NCBI RefSeq assembly: GCF_014356525.2
Contig: NC_052509.1
Span: 33,840,584-33,904,583 of the forward strand
Source: Nilaparvata lugens
Taxonomy: Eukaryota > Arthropoda > Insecta > Hemiptera > Delphacidae
Direction: 5' to 3'
Length of the DNA: 64,000 nt
Shown: positions 23,735 to 36,530 of the stretch, piece after piece
Numbering within the stretch: position 1 is the stretch's first letter
Layout: the number at the start of each line of letters is the position of its first letter
The notes under the pieces: generated by a model
Databases searched by the model: none
What the model was told of the DNA's origin: nothing
What the model saw: the letters and a program-made list of their open reading frames with translations, nothing else
Position numbers and translations under genes: made by a program

Positions 23735-26700
23735 CTTTCTTTGTGTGTGTGAGAGATCTCTCCTTCAACACTCCCCTTCAGTTTTTTTCTGGCATCATTC
23801 CAAAGTTCTTTAATGATCAGCAGGTGTGATCCAATTGTGCGCATGATGTGTGTGCACAATATACATAGTGATACAATAATATATATACATAGTAATCAGT
23901 TATACATATAATTAGTTATAGTTATGTTAGTATAGCTATGTGATATTGCAAACTCTTATTTCTCATTTGTATTATTACTGAAATGAATGATGATGAAATA
24001 TTTGATTCTTTGAATGATGAATCTGATATAGATTTTGATGAGACAATGATCTTACTTATGTAGAGACATAGAGAAGCAAAACGCTTATTATCAATGTAAG
24101 AAGATTTTGTTTGTACTCGAAAAATTAATTCAATAAATCGTATAATATCATTAGTAAGTGAGAAATTTAAAGAGAAATAACTTACAACAATAAAAGTGTA
24201 TTTTCAATTTTTTGTTTTTTCCAAAAGTACATAATTTTTTCATATTTTTTTACTGTCAAATTAATAATGACTGGATATCTAACACACAGTTTAATTTGCT
24301 TCCCACAAAAAATGTATTAGAAACTTTTTTCTTCAACTCACCAACATTAATATTTATTTATATACACAGCTTATAACTTTTAAAAAAGGAAGTGCTTTTC
24401 TCAGAATTTTCGAATCCAGAAAGGAGGTGCAAATCCGAAATTTTGCTCAATACTTGAGTGGATGATTGGTTTCATCCCACTACAATAAGCTCTGAAGAGC
24501 CAATACTTCGAAGCATAGACAATTTTTTTAAAGAATAATCACCTTTTTTCCTTTAGATTTTCATCAGTTTTTTTTTACTAAAAACCAGCTCACATCATAT
24601 TCGAAAGTACTTTTTGAGAGTATCAAACACTTTGATTTACTTAACAGAATAACATACAGCCAGGAGAGTAGAATAAAGGACACAGTTTATTGGAAGAGAG
24701 AGTAAAATATTATGTTGTATAGATATGAAGGGAAGCGAACGGTTGCTGTGTAGCCAATAGGAAGCGCAAATAAGCCCCTATCGGTCCCAAGTGGTCTCTG
24801 CTCCCTTCCAACTATTAATATTAGCCACAATCATATGCTGAGTGAACAAAAGAATGAGCAAAACGATGGCTGACGGATTCTTTCAATCCTCAAGGGATAA
24901 ACACCTCTGTTCGACCCTTTTTAAACAGATAATGACTGGTTGAAGATGTTGAGCACAGCAGTCTCATGATGATGAGTGTGGCTATAATCGCCACCGGATC
25001 AATAGAAAGTTGCAACGGAAAAAGAAACAATTAAATCGCTGCAAAGCGGTTACAGACTGGACTGTACAATCAATAATATGAACAATGATATATTTGGGCT
25101 AGCGTTTGAAAAACTCAAAATATCGACATTGTTGCCTGTGATTTGAGGTACTTACTACTCTGATGACATCGTGTCCTGAAGAGTGCTTGGTACTCTCGAG
25201 GTCGCTTGCTTTTATATGCTCCTGAAATATTATAGGTCTGATTAAGTGTTATTTCCACCTCTACTTCCATTGGGGAAATATTAGTTTTCCTACAGTCACC
25301 TTGAAAAGTGACCATTCCTACACTGATTACAGAACGCAAAGAATCAATTTTCCGCGCTATTTACTCGTACTAATACAGGATTTCCTTCACAGCGTTTGCT
25401 AATGTTGTCATGTAGGCCTATTGTCAGGATGTGTTTTCAAAAGCGTTGTCACGACTTCTGTTTCCTATGCCATTCTCTTCAGCTATTGTTCTATACATTC
25501 TAATGCGAGTTTTTAGTTTTTAACGCATTTTATCATTCCTGAACCATATCAATGGTAAACGGAATTTAATGAGTGCAAACTAGGATATCGCAAATGGAAG
25601 GAGGAAGCTAATCTTATGGATAATCATATTATTTATTCATCGATTAATTTATTTTTTCCCAGCTACACTCTTCATTCATGATATAATGATTATGTTCTCC
25701 AGTAATTTGACACTACAATACATTTTATACATTTAACCAATTTTATACATTTCAAGTTTTTGTCAAATGTTACTCCCCAATACTAATCTCTATTAAAAAT
25801 AAGCATTTACCGTACTTCAGAAAATATTATTATTGAAAGGTTTCCCCCATTTTTTATAAAAAATTCCCTCTCTCTTATAAACCAATAGCCTACACGAAAG
25901 TCCACGAAAGTCAAAAGTAATGTAGTACACAAAACAAACAAAATAAACGTATCTCCATCTCTCCTCCTGTTTGATACCTGCTGTACACAGTCCATAAAAC
26001 GATAAAATCATCCTGTGATTCGAATTGTTGTACCATATGCATTACAAACGATGATATAGTACTCATTGTGGTGGAGCGTAAAACGTAATGGCAGAATGAA
26101 GCAAGTAAAGTAGTGGGCGTATCAAGTAGATAGAAGGCTGGGTTTGAAAGGTGAGGGAAACAAGGACACCAAATAGATGTAGTGAATATAGTGGATGTAT
26201 CTCTCCACTCTTCTTCTTCATTTCTACTTCTCATTCTTAACAGCTCTTATTTTCCTTCACTGTCCTCCAGTTTCCTTACACTCACACTTTACCTATCAAC
26301 TCATAATCGTTTCCTCTTTATTTTTTATATTTATTTCTATCTTCCTCTCTATTCATCTTTCTTCTTCATCTCTAATCTCATGTTATTCTTGCTCTTTCTC
26401 ATATCCATATTTCCTTTTTTATTTTTGGTCTCCAGTTTCACGGCACACTCATGCGCTGTGACCAGCCAACATAAAAGTGATACATGACTGGTGACACCTT
26501 GGTTCTAAATTTTCCCTCGACTTTTCCATTCAGTATTTGATGGCGAAAGGGTGTGTCGAAATGTACGATCTTGCTTTTGTTGGATGGCAGTTAATCTTGG
26601 TGGAGAAAGAGTGGAATGGAAGGAGTGCAGGTGACCAGTGTTGTGAATGGATTTTGTGAATGGCTGTTGCGTGGTGCGCGGTCTTGCGTCCAACAGGCTA

Positions 26701-29700
26701 TGCGTCAAAACTACGCAGGCAGCTTCTTCACGCTTATCTCGGCGCATTAGCAACGATGACAGTGTAAGGATTCGAGAGAGAAAAAGAAAAGTCGAAAAAG
26801 TGAGTTACCGGTAAGAAGAAACGAGTGAAGTAGGAGACCTACCCTTTTTCTTGAGGCACTGTAGGTGAATGTGTGGATCGGAATTATTTAGAGTTAAGGG
26901 AAAACGTAAATGAAATAAACTAAATTGTTACAGAATTCATGAAAAATAGACTATTGCAGTTATTAAGAACAGTTATTACAGTTATCATAGACATTGAGAT
27001 GGAATCAAAATTTTCAGCTTAATTTCGTAAAATATGAAAGTGGGAGAAAGACATTGAACACTACATAACTGGCTCACAATTCAAGTATATTGAAAACATG
27101 AGGACAATTGTTTGAAAATGTGTATAGTACGAGGCTTGTACATTGGCTTGAGTTTACATTAAATTATGTTCAGGAGGGTTGCAGCTCTGTGAAATGAATT
27201 ACTCGTATTTTCCTAATTGAACTTAATTTCCAATTCTTCAATTAACTGAAAGCTGAGTTCAACCAATGAGAGATGTCTTCCCTCCAAAATCAATGCTTGA
27301 AATAAATGCAACTGAAGAAACTGAGTAACTTATTTGTTGGTGTTGAGCAGTTTACATAAATCTACAGCTGGACATTTACTTGAAGCATTAATACTGAGTT
27401 ACAGAGTGTGTCATCCCATGCGAAAGGATCAAAGTAGGCATACCGGAACAAAGTTCGTGAACATAAATGTAAATGGCAAAAGTAGTATTTAATATGCAAC
27501 TGAGCATCGTGTGCTAAGAACAGATATATAGCATTCTCCACCCCACTGTTGTTATTCTTCCTGCCTTTTATAGGCCTCACCACTACATTGAATATTGATT
27601 GCTCAGTACATCACACGTGAACATTATGTTTGTATATATGTGTATAAACGAGAAAGATGAGAAGAGGCACGATAGAGCAAGTAGTTACAATATAATACAC
27701 GTAGATATAATACAACGCATGATCGATCCATGATCTGAATTGAAGACCTCAATCCATTGATCTATTGGAAATCTCCTATTATTCCTAAAGACCTTCCTCA
27801 TTTATTGTAAGCTTACATCACAGATCACAAGATTACAGCCACCATATCTAATATTATTACTGGCAGTTGATATTATCGAGGACTTCTATTGTTGTAATAC
27901 TCTATCAAACGATGCTAATAGGTTTAAAGTTGTAAAGTGTGAAGTCATCCACACTTTTCAAATCGAATGCTTAGTAATGTTGTCGGCAGAACTGAAGTGT
28001 CAAATGAGGTGAATGCTATTGTCAATGAGAAGAAAATCTGTTTTCCTGAGTATGAAAATTTTATTTATTGAAGATGAATGAGAAAGAGTCAATCACTACT
28101 GACCTGATAGTCAAATACAAATAGAATAATACCTGATAGAATAATACAAATATTTGATACAGTAATGATAACAACAAGAATAGGATTTCTACGAGATTAT
28201 ATTTCTCAGTTCATCAAAATACATCATTTATCCAATTCATTCATTGGCAGGTTAAATAGTTTGAATTGGATATTATTTGATATAATGTAATTTATCTAGC
28301 ATTCTTAATGTTGAAAGCAATAATATGTATCAAGACAGCAAGCATACCAGGGACCAGCAGACATTATTGTCATATAACGTGACACCCTATGCTATCAGGT
28401 AGGAGGGTAAAACAGCGGGGTACCAACTAAAGCTGGCCTTTATCTGACCAGACGTCCTTCAAATAACTTGTACATGTCTTGGGCCCCCTCCACCTCCCAA
28501 CACACACCATACCGGCAATGTATAATTGTCAAGCTGAGGGGGGAAAGGGAAGGGTAACTGAACCTTACACAAATGTATTTATCACGATTGGGGGGAATGA
28601 GGGGTGATAGTGGAGGTGGAGACACAGGTAGAGGAAAGGGAAAATGTGGTGGAGAATGAGGAAGAGAAGGAGGAGGGGAAAAAGGAGAATAAGGAGAAAA
28701 AGAAAAATATAAAACAAGAGAAGAAAAAATACATGTCAATGCCATGCACCAATAACAATTTTGCTTATTTTTAATAACAATTATAAAACTTATAAGGGTC
28801 ATCATTCATCAATTATTATAGGATACCGAATCGACACCCAAACCTCAGGTGAATTAAGAACTTCCCCATTGAATGCTCCAGACTTATCGAAAGAAGATAA
28901 GTTGTTCCATCTGATAGTCGATGGATGTTAATGCTGTATTGTTATCTATTATCATAGGCCTCAAAGTATATTTATCCACTTTGACACCACTGACCTCTAT
29001 CTCTTTTTGTATATTTTGTTCTTTCTTGTATGATCCGTAAGCGACAGATACTACATTATATCCCAGGAAAATGATTTCAGATCGTTTTGGACCAAACTTT
29101 GAATTTTATTCCATCTCATAATTCTGATTTGGTACAGAACTTGATTGTTGTTTAATCATTCTATTATTATTTTAAAAAACCAACTGAACACCATCTATAA
29201 TATTAGGCATTATGAATTCATTCACACGAGTTCTGCTCATGCCTTATGATTTCTGTTCTGTGGGTGATGCGATAATTTATTGAAAATGATACTTCTGTTT
29301 TATAGAATTGGTTATAAAAAAATATATGAAGTGATATTGTTCGTATAAACAAATGATTCCCAGTAATTCTAGTGGTTTGTAGAGTCTGATTCAACATTAT
29401 GATTATAATACAATTTTAATCGACTAGTTTATTCCTCCATGAACCGACTAAGAATCTAGGCCTTTTATATTAATTTCTTCCCATTAATATCAATTTTATG
29501 TGCATTTCTTAATTTTGTTTGAAATCATTCACTTAATATAGGCCTACCTTTCACTCACCATCCCAGTATCACACGTTGTCTGAGATATCAATACTGTAGT
29601 GTAACTACAGTAGTATAACTGATATGTAGTGTAACTGCTTCATCTCTAGCCTACATGTTCTGAGTTACACCTCTGCAGCTATCTGATAGTAGGACTTCTC

Positions 29701-30198
29701 CAATAAGAACTTCTCATGTAGTATCCACTCTCACATCACTTTCTCACTCTACTCCTTTTTTATTTCTCTTCTCATGCTTTTATTTCTCTCCAGTGGTTTG
29801 TATTTCAAACTCAAAGTGAACACCTGTTGACTGGTGACTTGTCCATTATTATTCACAATTTGTAATCGAACCGGTACAAGCTGGACGTATTGAGGATGAA
29901 ATGTTGCATTGAGACTCGTTCGATCTTTCTATGAGACATAAATGATCTTGATTGATTGGCCTATTTTAATCGAAGACTGTAGCAGGTAGGCCTCACATTA
30001 AATTACGAGAGAATAAACTACGAGAATTACGAAGTACCCTTTTATTAATAAATTTTAAAACTTTAAAACATTTCAAACAACTAGTTTCGGCCTACTTTGG
30101 CCATTTTAAAGTTTAAATGCAAATATAAGTTTATTAATGTAATGTAATATAACACAGTACTCTTTCAACAAACGTCGGCTGTTTATGGCGCTATTTAA
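23733..30198. other. Non-coding AT-rich DNA
   Basis: No gene supported. Notable only for a diverged array-unit piece (24282-24350), a pyrimidine-rich patch (26195-26440) that yields Ser/Leu/Phe-rich frames, a polypurine patch (28540-28710) and a 30020-30115 block whose AACTAGTTTCGGCC core resembles the fold-back at 52.5 kb. Could be intron or intergenic. Confidence 0.5.
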
Positions 30199-30290
30199 AT
30201 TTAACGAGATCCGTTGGACATAAATATATAACCAAATATATAAATAGATAACCAAATGTATATAGAAATTTCTCGCTTAATATAATAGGA
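30199..30290 (-). mobile_element. Helitron-like family I, inverted 5' fragment
   Basis: The reverse complement begins with the family 5' signature (TCCTATTATATTAAGCGAG) and reaches the GGATCTCG block. It faces copy 2 head to head, 76 bp away. Confidence 0.6.
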
Positions 30291-30366
30291 TTTAAGTTGA
30301 GTATTTTTCAACTCGCTTCATAGGCATAAAACAAAATACAGGCACAAATACTCATTTCAACCGATA

Positions 30367-31322
30367 TCCTATTATATTAAGAAAGCAATTTCTGTATGTA
30401 TTGATATTTATGGTTATTCATTTATATATTTGGTTATATATTTATGTCGGATCTCGGAAACGGCTCTAACGATTTTCACGAAATTTGGTACATAGTAGGT
30501 TTATGATATAAAAATGTTATTGCACTAGGTCTCATTCCTAGGAAACCTCGCTGAAGGACATGAAAAGGGAAATAATTATTCATCTTTGGAAAAACAGATG
30601 ATAATTTCGTCATCTGTCGATACCGGAAGATGAGAGTGCCTGTGTAGGAGAGAGATAGAATTATGTTCAGCTGTTTATTTATTTATCATTTACAATCAAC
30701 TTGAGGACAAAGAAACAGACTACAGTCCAAAACTTCTTTTCATCCCAATTTCATAAAATAAATTGTCCAAATAAAGGTTATGTGCGACTTTCCAATTCTT
30801 CACTAATTTCCACATTGAAACAAAACACAAATACTTGAAACTATTGTTGAACTATTGGAATCAATCAGCGGATCTCATGAGAAGTATTATCTGGCAGTAA
30901 TAAATAAACCGACTTGATGAACCTTATCTGATTTGTTGACATGACCAACGATATAATTTTATTCAAGATTCATTATTTTTTATTTTAATTAAAGTACCTA
31001 TATCAAAGTTTTCGAAGTTAATCATTATTTCACAGTTTTAAGTGATTAGTGAGTGTTATTTTCAACTCTGAATGTCTGTTCCCAAATGTTTGGACTGAAA
31101 ATTGGAATTCAAAAGTGTATGGAACATAACCTACTTTTTTGACTACCGTATTTATAGTGTATACATCAAAATTCGGGCAAGAAACAGTTTTGGGCTGTGC
31201 CTGTTGGTCCTTCTCGGATCAATTAAATGAATCGTGTTTTGTGTATCAATAAATAAATATAAACTATGATTTTATGCTTCTATGCATTTGTACTCCGGAG
31301 CGAAACACGGTGCCCCGATATT
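30367..31322 (+). mobile_element. Helitron-like family I, copy 2 (most complete)
   Basis: Runs from TCCTATTATATTAAG through GGAAACGGCTCTAACGATTT, ATTATGTTCAGCTGTT, ATCAGCGGATCTCATGAGAA and TTTTGGGCTGTGCCTGT to a CCGGAGCGAAACACGG end followed by TGCCCCGATATT. An unrelated block of about 180 bp (30680-30865) interrupts it relative to copy 1. Lacks terminal inverted repeats and coding capacity. The class is inferred from the 5' TC start, the 3' GC-rich hairpin-like end and the A/T target context. Confidence 0.6.
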
Positions 31323-32435
31323 TTCTTATACGAGGCCTTCTTTGCTTATTTTTATATTGTCGACGAGTTTGAATACACATATAAAATTGAAAAACGATAA
31401 CTCATTTGTATGTTTTATTATGGAGAAATGTTGATGTCGGCTGTTGCAACCTTGAAGAACCATTTGTATTGCTGTATCATGTATGCTTGATACTCGTTGA
31501 TACTTGCAACTAAAAGATTCAACTTTGAGTACAATGAGAAAATATTATTTGAAAATTAAAAACATCAATCGAAAACAGAAAAATGTAGAATGTACAAGAA
31601 TATTTTCAGACTCCTAGAACTTGCTAATGACTTTCAAAGAATAATTCGACCTTAATATGCTTATCTTCAAGTATTGACGTGAAAAATGATATTTCATTTA
31701 ATTTACTTTATACTGAAAGCTTGGGTTATATTGTTTCAACTCAGTCATGACATTTTTTCAGGCGCTCTGTTTTCAAAATTGCTGTTTGAAATAATATCTT
31801 CGGTATTTAAGCAGTTTATTTCATAATAGACAGATTTTATTTAACTCACGTCTAGAAGTGAGCCTACTGTAAGTATAATAACTTACTGTACGTTACTCAA
31901 AAGAATTACAGTAGCGTCTCGTAGTAACAACTCAAAGGAATAAGAATTCCATACGTCACCTTCACCAATAATAATAATTGTCGGATGGAGCTAATTATCG
32001 ACTTCCTTCTTTTATTTTGTCTCATAGAATTCGGGTTTGGTTCAAGTAGTGGTTGGTAGTCGAACGGTGGATCTATTCAGAGCAGCAACTCGAAACATGG
32101 CTCTCTGTACCGACATTAGAGCGAGAAAGAGCTGCGTGGTCTGCTCTGTTCTGTAGTATAAAGTCGGAAATTGGTCATTACTTGAACGAGTTGGGAGGTT
32201 TTCACTCGAGAGGTTACTATGAATGTATTTCATGGTGACTTCTATTACTTTTGAGTTATATTACTTATTTTATGTATAATTCATGCCCAGTTTTGACTGA
32301 CTAGGCTTTATCAGTTATTGTAAAATATTGTAAACTAAATTTATTCAAACTTATCATCAATGACTTCCAAACAATACAGGATCAAATTACAGTTCTGCGG
32401 GTTTTATCTGCGGTTCAATTGAGTCAATGAAGTAA
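31323..32435. other. Non-coding DNA between two Helitron-like copies
   Basis: A GC-richer patch at 32050-32240 has open frames on both strands without recognisable domains. Nothing else stands out. Confidence 0.45.
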
Positions 32436-32855
32436 TCCTATTATATTAAGCGAACAATTTCTGTATATCTGTTTACATTTTTATATCTGGTTATTTATTT
32501 ATGTTCAACGGATCTTGAAAACGGCTCTAACGATTTTCACGAAATTTGGAACATAGTAGGTTTATGATATAAAAATTCGAGTTGATCATTATTTGGCAAT
32601 TTTAAGTAATTAGTGAGTGTTATTCAATTTGGTTTGTAAATAATCTAAATTAGAACTTTTTTGTTTTCAGCAAATGCTTAAACTGAAAATTGAACCTGAA
32701 TTCAAGTGTATGGAACATAACCTACTGTCTGGACTATTTATAGTGTATAAATAAAAATTCGGGGAAGAAACAGTTTTGGGCTGTGCCTGTGCCTTCCCCA
32801 ATCATTTTAAATAATTGTGCTCGGTTTATCAATAGTCAATAAATAAATAACGAGC
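32436..32855 (+). mobile_element. Helitron-like family I, copy 3 with internal deletion
   Basis: Keeps the 5' signature and the ACGAAATTTGGAACATAGTA block, then jumps at about 32582 to the later part (TTAAGTAATTAGTGAGTGTT, then CAAGTGTATGGAACATAACC, then TTTTGGGCTGTGCCTGT). About 430 bp present in the other copies is missing. The GC-rich 3' end is not clear. Confidence 0.6.
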
Positions 32856-35689
32856 GTATCATAGATCAGAGTTCTTAGCTGTTTCAAATTATGAATGTCA
32901 TAAAATAGAACACGTTTATGTAGATTTAACAGAAAAATTACTACCCTCATCAGATGCATATAGGGGTAACCATTTCAAATAAACTCAGATATGCTCAAGA
33001 GCGGAGCTTCTAAGAACATTGCTGGCTCAATTTATGTAAAGCATTCTCAGATAGATTTCACATGTTATCATATCAGGGAATTTCACTATTTGGCTACAAT
33101 ATTCTCACATTTCATAAACTATGTCAGAATTACTGTGTTACTCAACACGGGAATGACCAAGTACCGGATAAAATTCCTATTACTTTCCTACAAGTGCAGC
33201 TTACTTAGAAGATTCTATTATTTGAATATTGTGAATATTATTATTAGGGCAAGGGAGCTGAATACAGAAAGAGATCAGCTTGTATGAACATTCACTTCGG
33301 GGGAAGAAATCCTTTGGGAAGAAATTTCAATCAATCCTCATCTTGACAAAAGTGGAAACATTATTTTTTGTAAGTCTTCAGCTCAGATCATACAGGACAA
33401 ACATTCTTTATTGTGCTAAGACTCCTAAATTTCAAGGAAGAAACCATTGTATCATACATTACAATAGCATTATTGTAATGGAAATAGGTCATGTTTTGAT
33501 GGTGGTTGATGAAGTTGAGAAACTAGCAACAGGTTTTGAACAGCAGCTTCCGAGCACTGTCAAATAAGAAGTTACAGGAAGAGATTTGTGGCAGATTGCA
33601 TCCGGAAAAGCATTAACATTTCCCTAACCGTTTGGTATTCATAATCCATCATCCTCCCTCATAATCGGATATGATAATTGATATTCAAAACAAGGTGTGT
33701 GTTTAGGGGGTTGGCAAGTTGGATGAAGGGTGTGTTTCATAAGCTTTAGGGCGTGGTTTGAATTACTCCACCCTTCGCGCCAATCTTGTTTGAATCGAGT
33801 TACTGTGGGTGAGGAGTGGTTGAGAAGAGGGGTTGAACGAGCTGTTACAAACTGCAAACTCGCACAATGTTTGAAATAAGGGAGAGAGAGAGAGTGCCCC
33901 TTCCATATTTTATTCCATTTTTTTCTCTATCGACTTGATTTTTGATGGGAGTGTACCGAGCCACGGTACTTGGATCCAGTCAGCTCTATTGTTCTCCGTG
34001 AAAGAAAGTGTATGGGGAAAGAGGAAAAGAAGAAATTGCAGTAGAAGATGCTGGTTGTCAGATGAATTCACAGAGAAGTAACAAGAAAATGATGAACAGT
34101 GTGGGATCACGGAAGAGAATGATGAGGGAAGCTGTGACAGAGAAGACAATGGCTAATAAAATTCCCACAATAGGAGAATAAACTCTGTTGTTTTAAGATT
34201 TTTGTCTTGAATCGCTAGATCTTGAAATAAATCTATTTTGATTGTGGCATATTATGACTCTTCATTCTTTGATTTTTGGAAAACACGCCTATTGAAAAAG
34301 TCACATCCAGTATCTTGAAGCACGGACTGATGAAGTGAACGAATCAAACTAGAGAGATTGAAGGACGTGTGTAAATGAAAAGACATGCTCCATTGGAATG
34401 AGCTAATACTTCATAAATGAGTGGAATTCTGTAGCCGAGGCCGAGATAGAATACACATGTTGTGTTGTTATGTCTTCTGCACATTACTCTATGGCATGTA
34501 AACATGAAATCAAAATCTCTCTTTTCACTTCACCCTTGCATTAACTAAATGACTAATGTGTCTTTTATCCTCAGCAAGATAAAATTGCGATATCAACACT
34601 GCCTTCAAAGGTTTTGTAGAACTTCTCCACAAAAAAAAATACTTGTCTAGTCCTACTGTGATTGGATAGAACTGAAACAAAATTAAATTATTTGGATATA
34701 ATCTGAATTGTGAAATCAAGCACTTTAAACCAGAAGATGAATTAATGCTGGGCATTTATTGTACACAGTCCCTCATCCTTCGTGTTCTTCATACATCTTC
34801 TCGCCGTCATTAACGCACGCGCATTCTATCTTTTGCAATACGCTTTGAACTGCCTTACTTGCCGACAAAACTTTCGCGCTCTTTTCCTCAGCCAATAACA
34901 AGAAATTGTTCATAAACTTGGGCGTTTTATTTACTTTTTCTAACGGTCGCCGAAGTTTATTTATAGACGAACGAATGCAAAGCTGGACCACAACAAAAAA
35001 ATATTACATTGCCGCCGACAGAGAGAATGAGCAGCACATGAAATACACAACTGATAAATTTCCACATCGCAATAAAACACTATACACACACTCAGAGTAC
35101 AGAACAAATTTTTATGCATATGTGTGAGTTACATATATGTGAATGTATTATGTGTGAGTAGACTTGCTTTGGAACTTCATGTCATAGATGAGCATGGAGG
35201 AGGAGAAACTTGCAGCTTCTTGCATTTTATGGTCACTGGTTTAAGGTGTAACTTTTCTCATGCGTTTCGAGTAAGACCAAATCGTGAATAGCTCTCAACT
35301 AAAAACTCATCATGTACTAGGTACTTATTTATGCATGGAATCATGCATCGATATGTGCTTGAATTGAGTCATATAGGCAATCTCAAACATTATTACAATT
35401 TCCAAGTATCGATAAATAATCGAAGATTTCATATTTAAAACAAGGTTTTTACTTGTTTTCTAGTTCTATTCCTGCATTTTCAAGATAGCTAACATGTAAT
35501 ATTCTTGGAGACATGTGAACCGTGAGACTTGTAAGTAAACCGGCTATTTGTAGCCTACGTTTCATGATATAACGTAAAATTCATTAAACATTCCAATATC
35601 TTTGTGAAGAGGTAAAATCAATTTCAGTGTCATCTCATTTCATTCAGCTTTGTCCTGGGCTACTGGAAAATAGTTGAACGAGCGAAGTG
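32856..35689. other. Non-coding DNA, no supportable gene
   Basis: Contains short frames at 33280-33567 and 34773-34991. The latter (minus strand, non-ATG start, 72 residues, Lys/Glu-rich and helical-looking) is slightly GC-richer than its surroundings but matches nothing I recognise. Confidence 0.45.
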
Positions 35690-36110
35690 AGGTCTAAGAT
35701 TCAAGTCGACGGTTTGGAATTCCTCTTAATGTTTAAATGTTTAAATGTTGCGCATTTACGGCAAAACGTGGTAATTGATTTTCATGAAATTTGACAGGTA
35801 TGTCCCTTTTTAAATTGGGCGTCGACGTATATACATGGTTTTTGGAAATTTTGCTTTTCAAGGATAATATAAAAGGAAAAAAGAGCCTCCTTTTCCATAT
35901 GCCAATATCAGAGTAAAAATCAGACTATTTATTCATCATAAATCAGCTGTCGTGTGGATTATAAATCGCATGCCATGACGAGTGCAATTCAATATCTCAA
36001 TGTACATTGGTAAAAAATCAGCAGCTGTGTAGACTATAAATTGCATGCCTCATCGAATGCAACTTATGCACTAAAATAGGATGCAAAGAATATATAACAG
36101 CTTGTCTGGG
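35690..36110 (+). repeat. Dispersed-looking repeat with an internal duplication
   Basis: Starts with a GAGCGAAGTGAGGTCTAAG motif and has TTGCGCATTTACGGC and TTTTCATGAAATTTGACAGG blocks, in the style of Helitron-like insect repeats. Near its end two imperfect copies of about 73 bp follow each other, each with AATCAGC(T/A)G, a TATAAAT(C/T)GCATGCC core and an ATCGA/TGACGA-like block. No second full copy lies in the window, so dispersal is inference. Confidence 0.4.
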
Positions 36111-36199
36111 CGCCCAGATTTCTTCTGGTTTTCTCACGCTGAATTCCGGAAAGCGTTATTTATGATAGTTAAGAGCAATGATAATTCGGAAAAAGGGCT

Positions 36200-36530
36200 G
36201 AAACAGGCACTTCGTTCTAGCGTGTTTCGGACGCTATTTTCCAACCAATAATCATGAAAATGGTACCAAATTGTTCAGAAAGATTTGGACATCTGGCGCC
36301 GTACCGCCAAATTCCAATTTTCCAACTATAAAATTACTTTATATCCGATGAACTTGGAGAAAATTTGGCAAAGTTTGACGTTCAATAGGAAAAAATTGAT
36401 AAGTGATATCAAAATTTGGCGGTATGGCGCCAGATGTCCAAATTTTTTTAACAATTTGGTACCATTTTCATGATTATCAGTTGAAGAATAGCGTCCGAAA
36501 CACGCTAGAACGAAGTACCTGCAAAGTACT
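36200..36530. mobile_element. Fold-back element with arms of about 105 bp
   Basis: The left arm (36203-36310) and right arm (36418-36526) are inverted copies: both carry ACTTCGTTCTAGCGTGTTTC, AATCATGAAAATGGTACCAA and GGACATCTGGCGCC. Arm identity is high by eye (a few mismatches). A spacer of about 105 bp has no coding potential. No target-site duplication is obvious. Confidence 0.8.

Noticed and set aside
26182..26487. Ser/Leu/Phe-rich frames of 88-101 codons
   Set aside because: Pyrimidine-rich DNA yields such frames by composition.
32042..32238. Paired frames on both strands at 32.0-32.2 kb
   Set aside because: Shadow pair in a short GC-richer patch, no recognisable protein on either strand.
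34773..34991. 72-codon minus-strand helical-looking frame as an exon
   Set aside because: Start is not ATG, no convincing acceptor or donor, and no family recognised; left only as a note.
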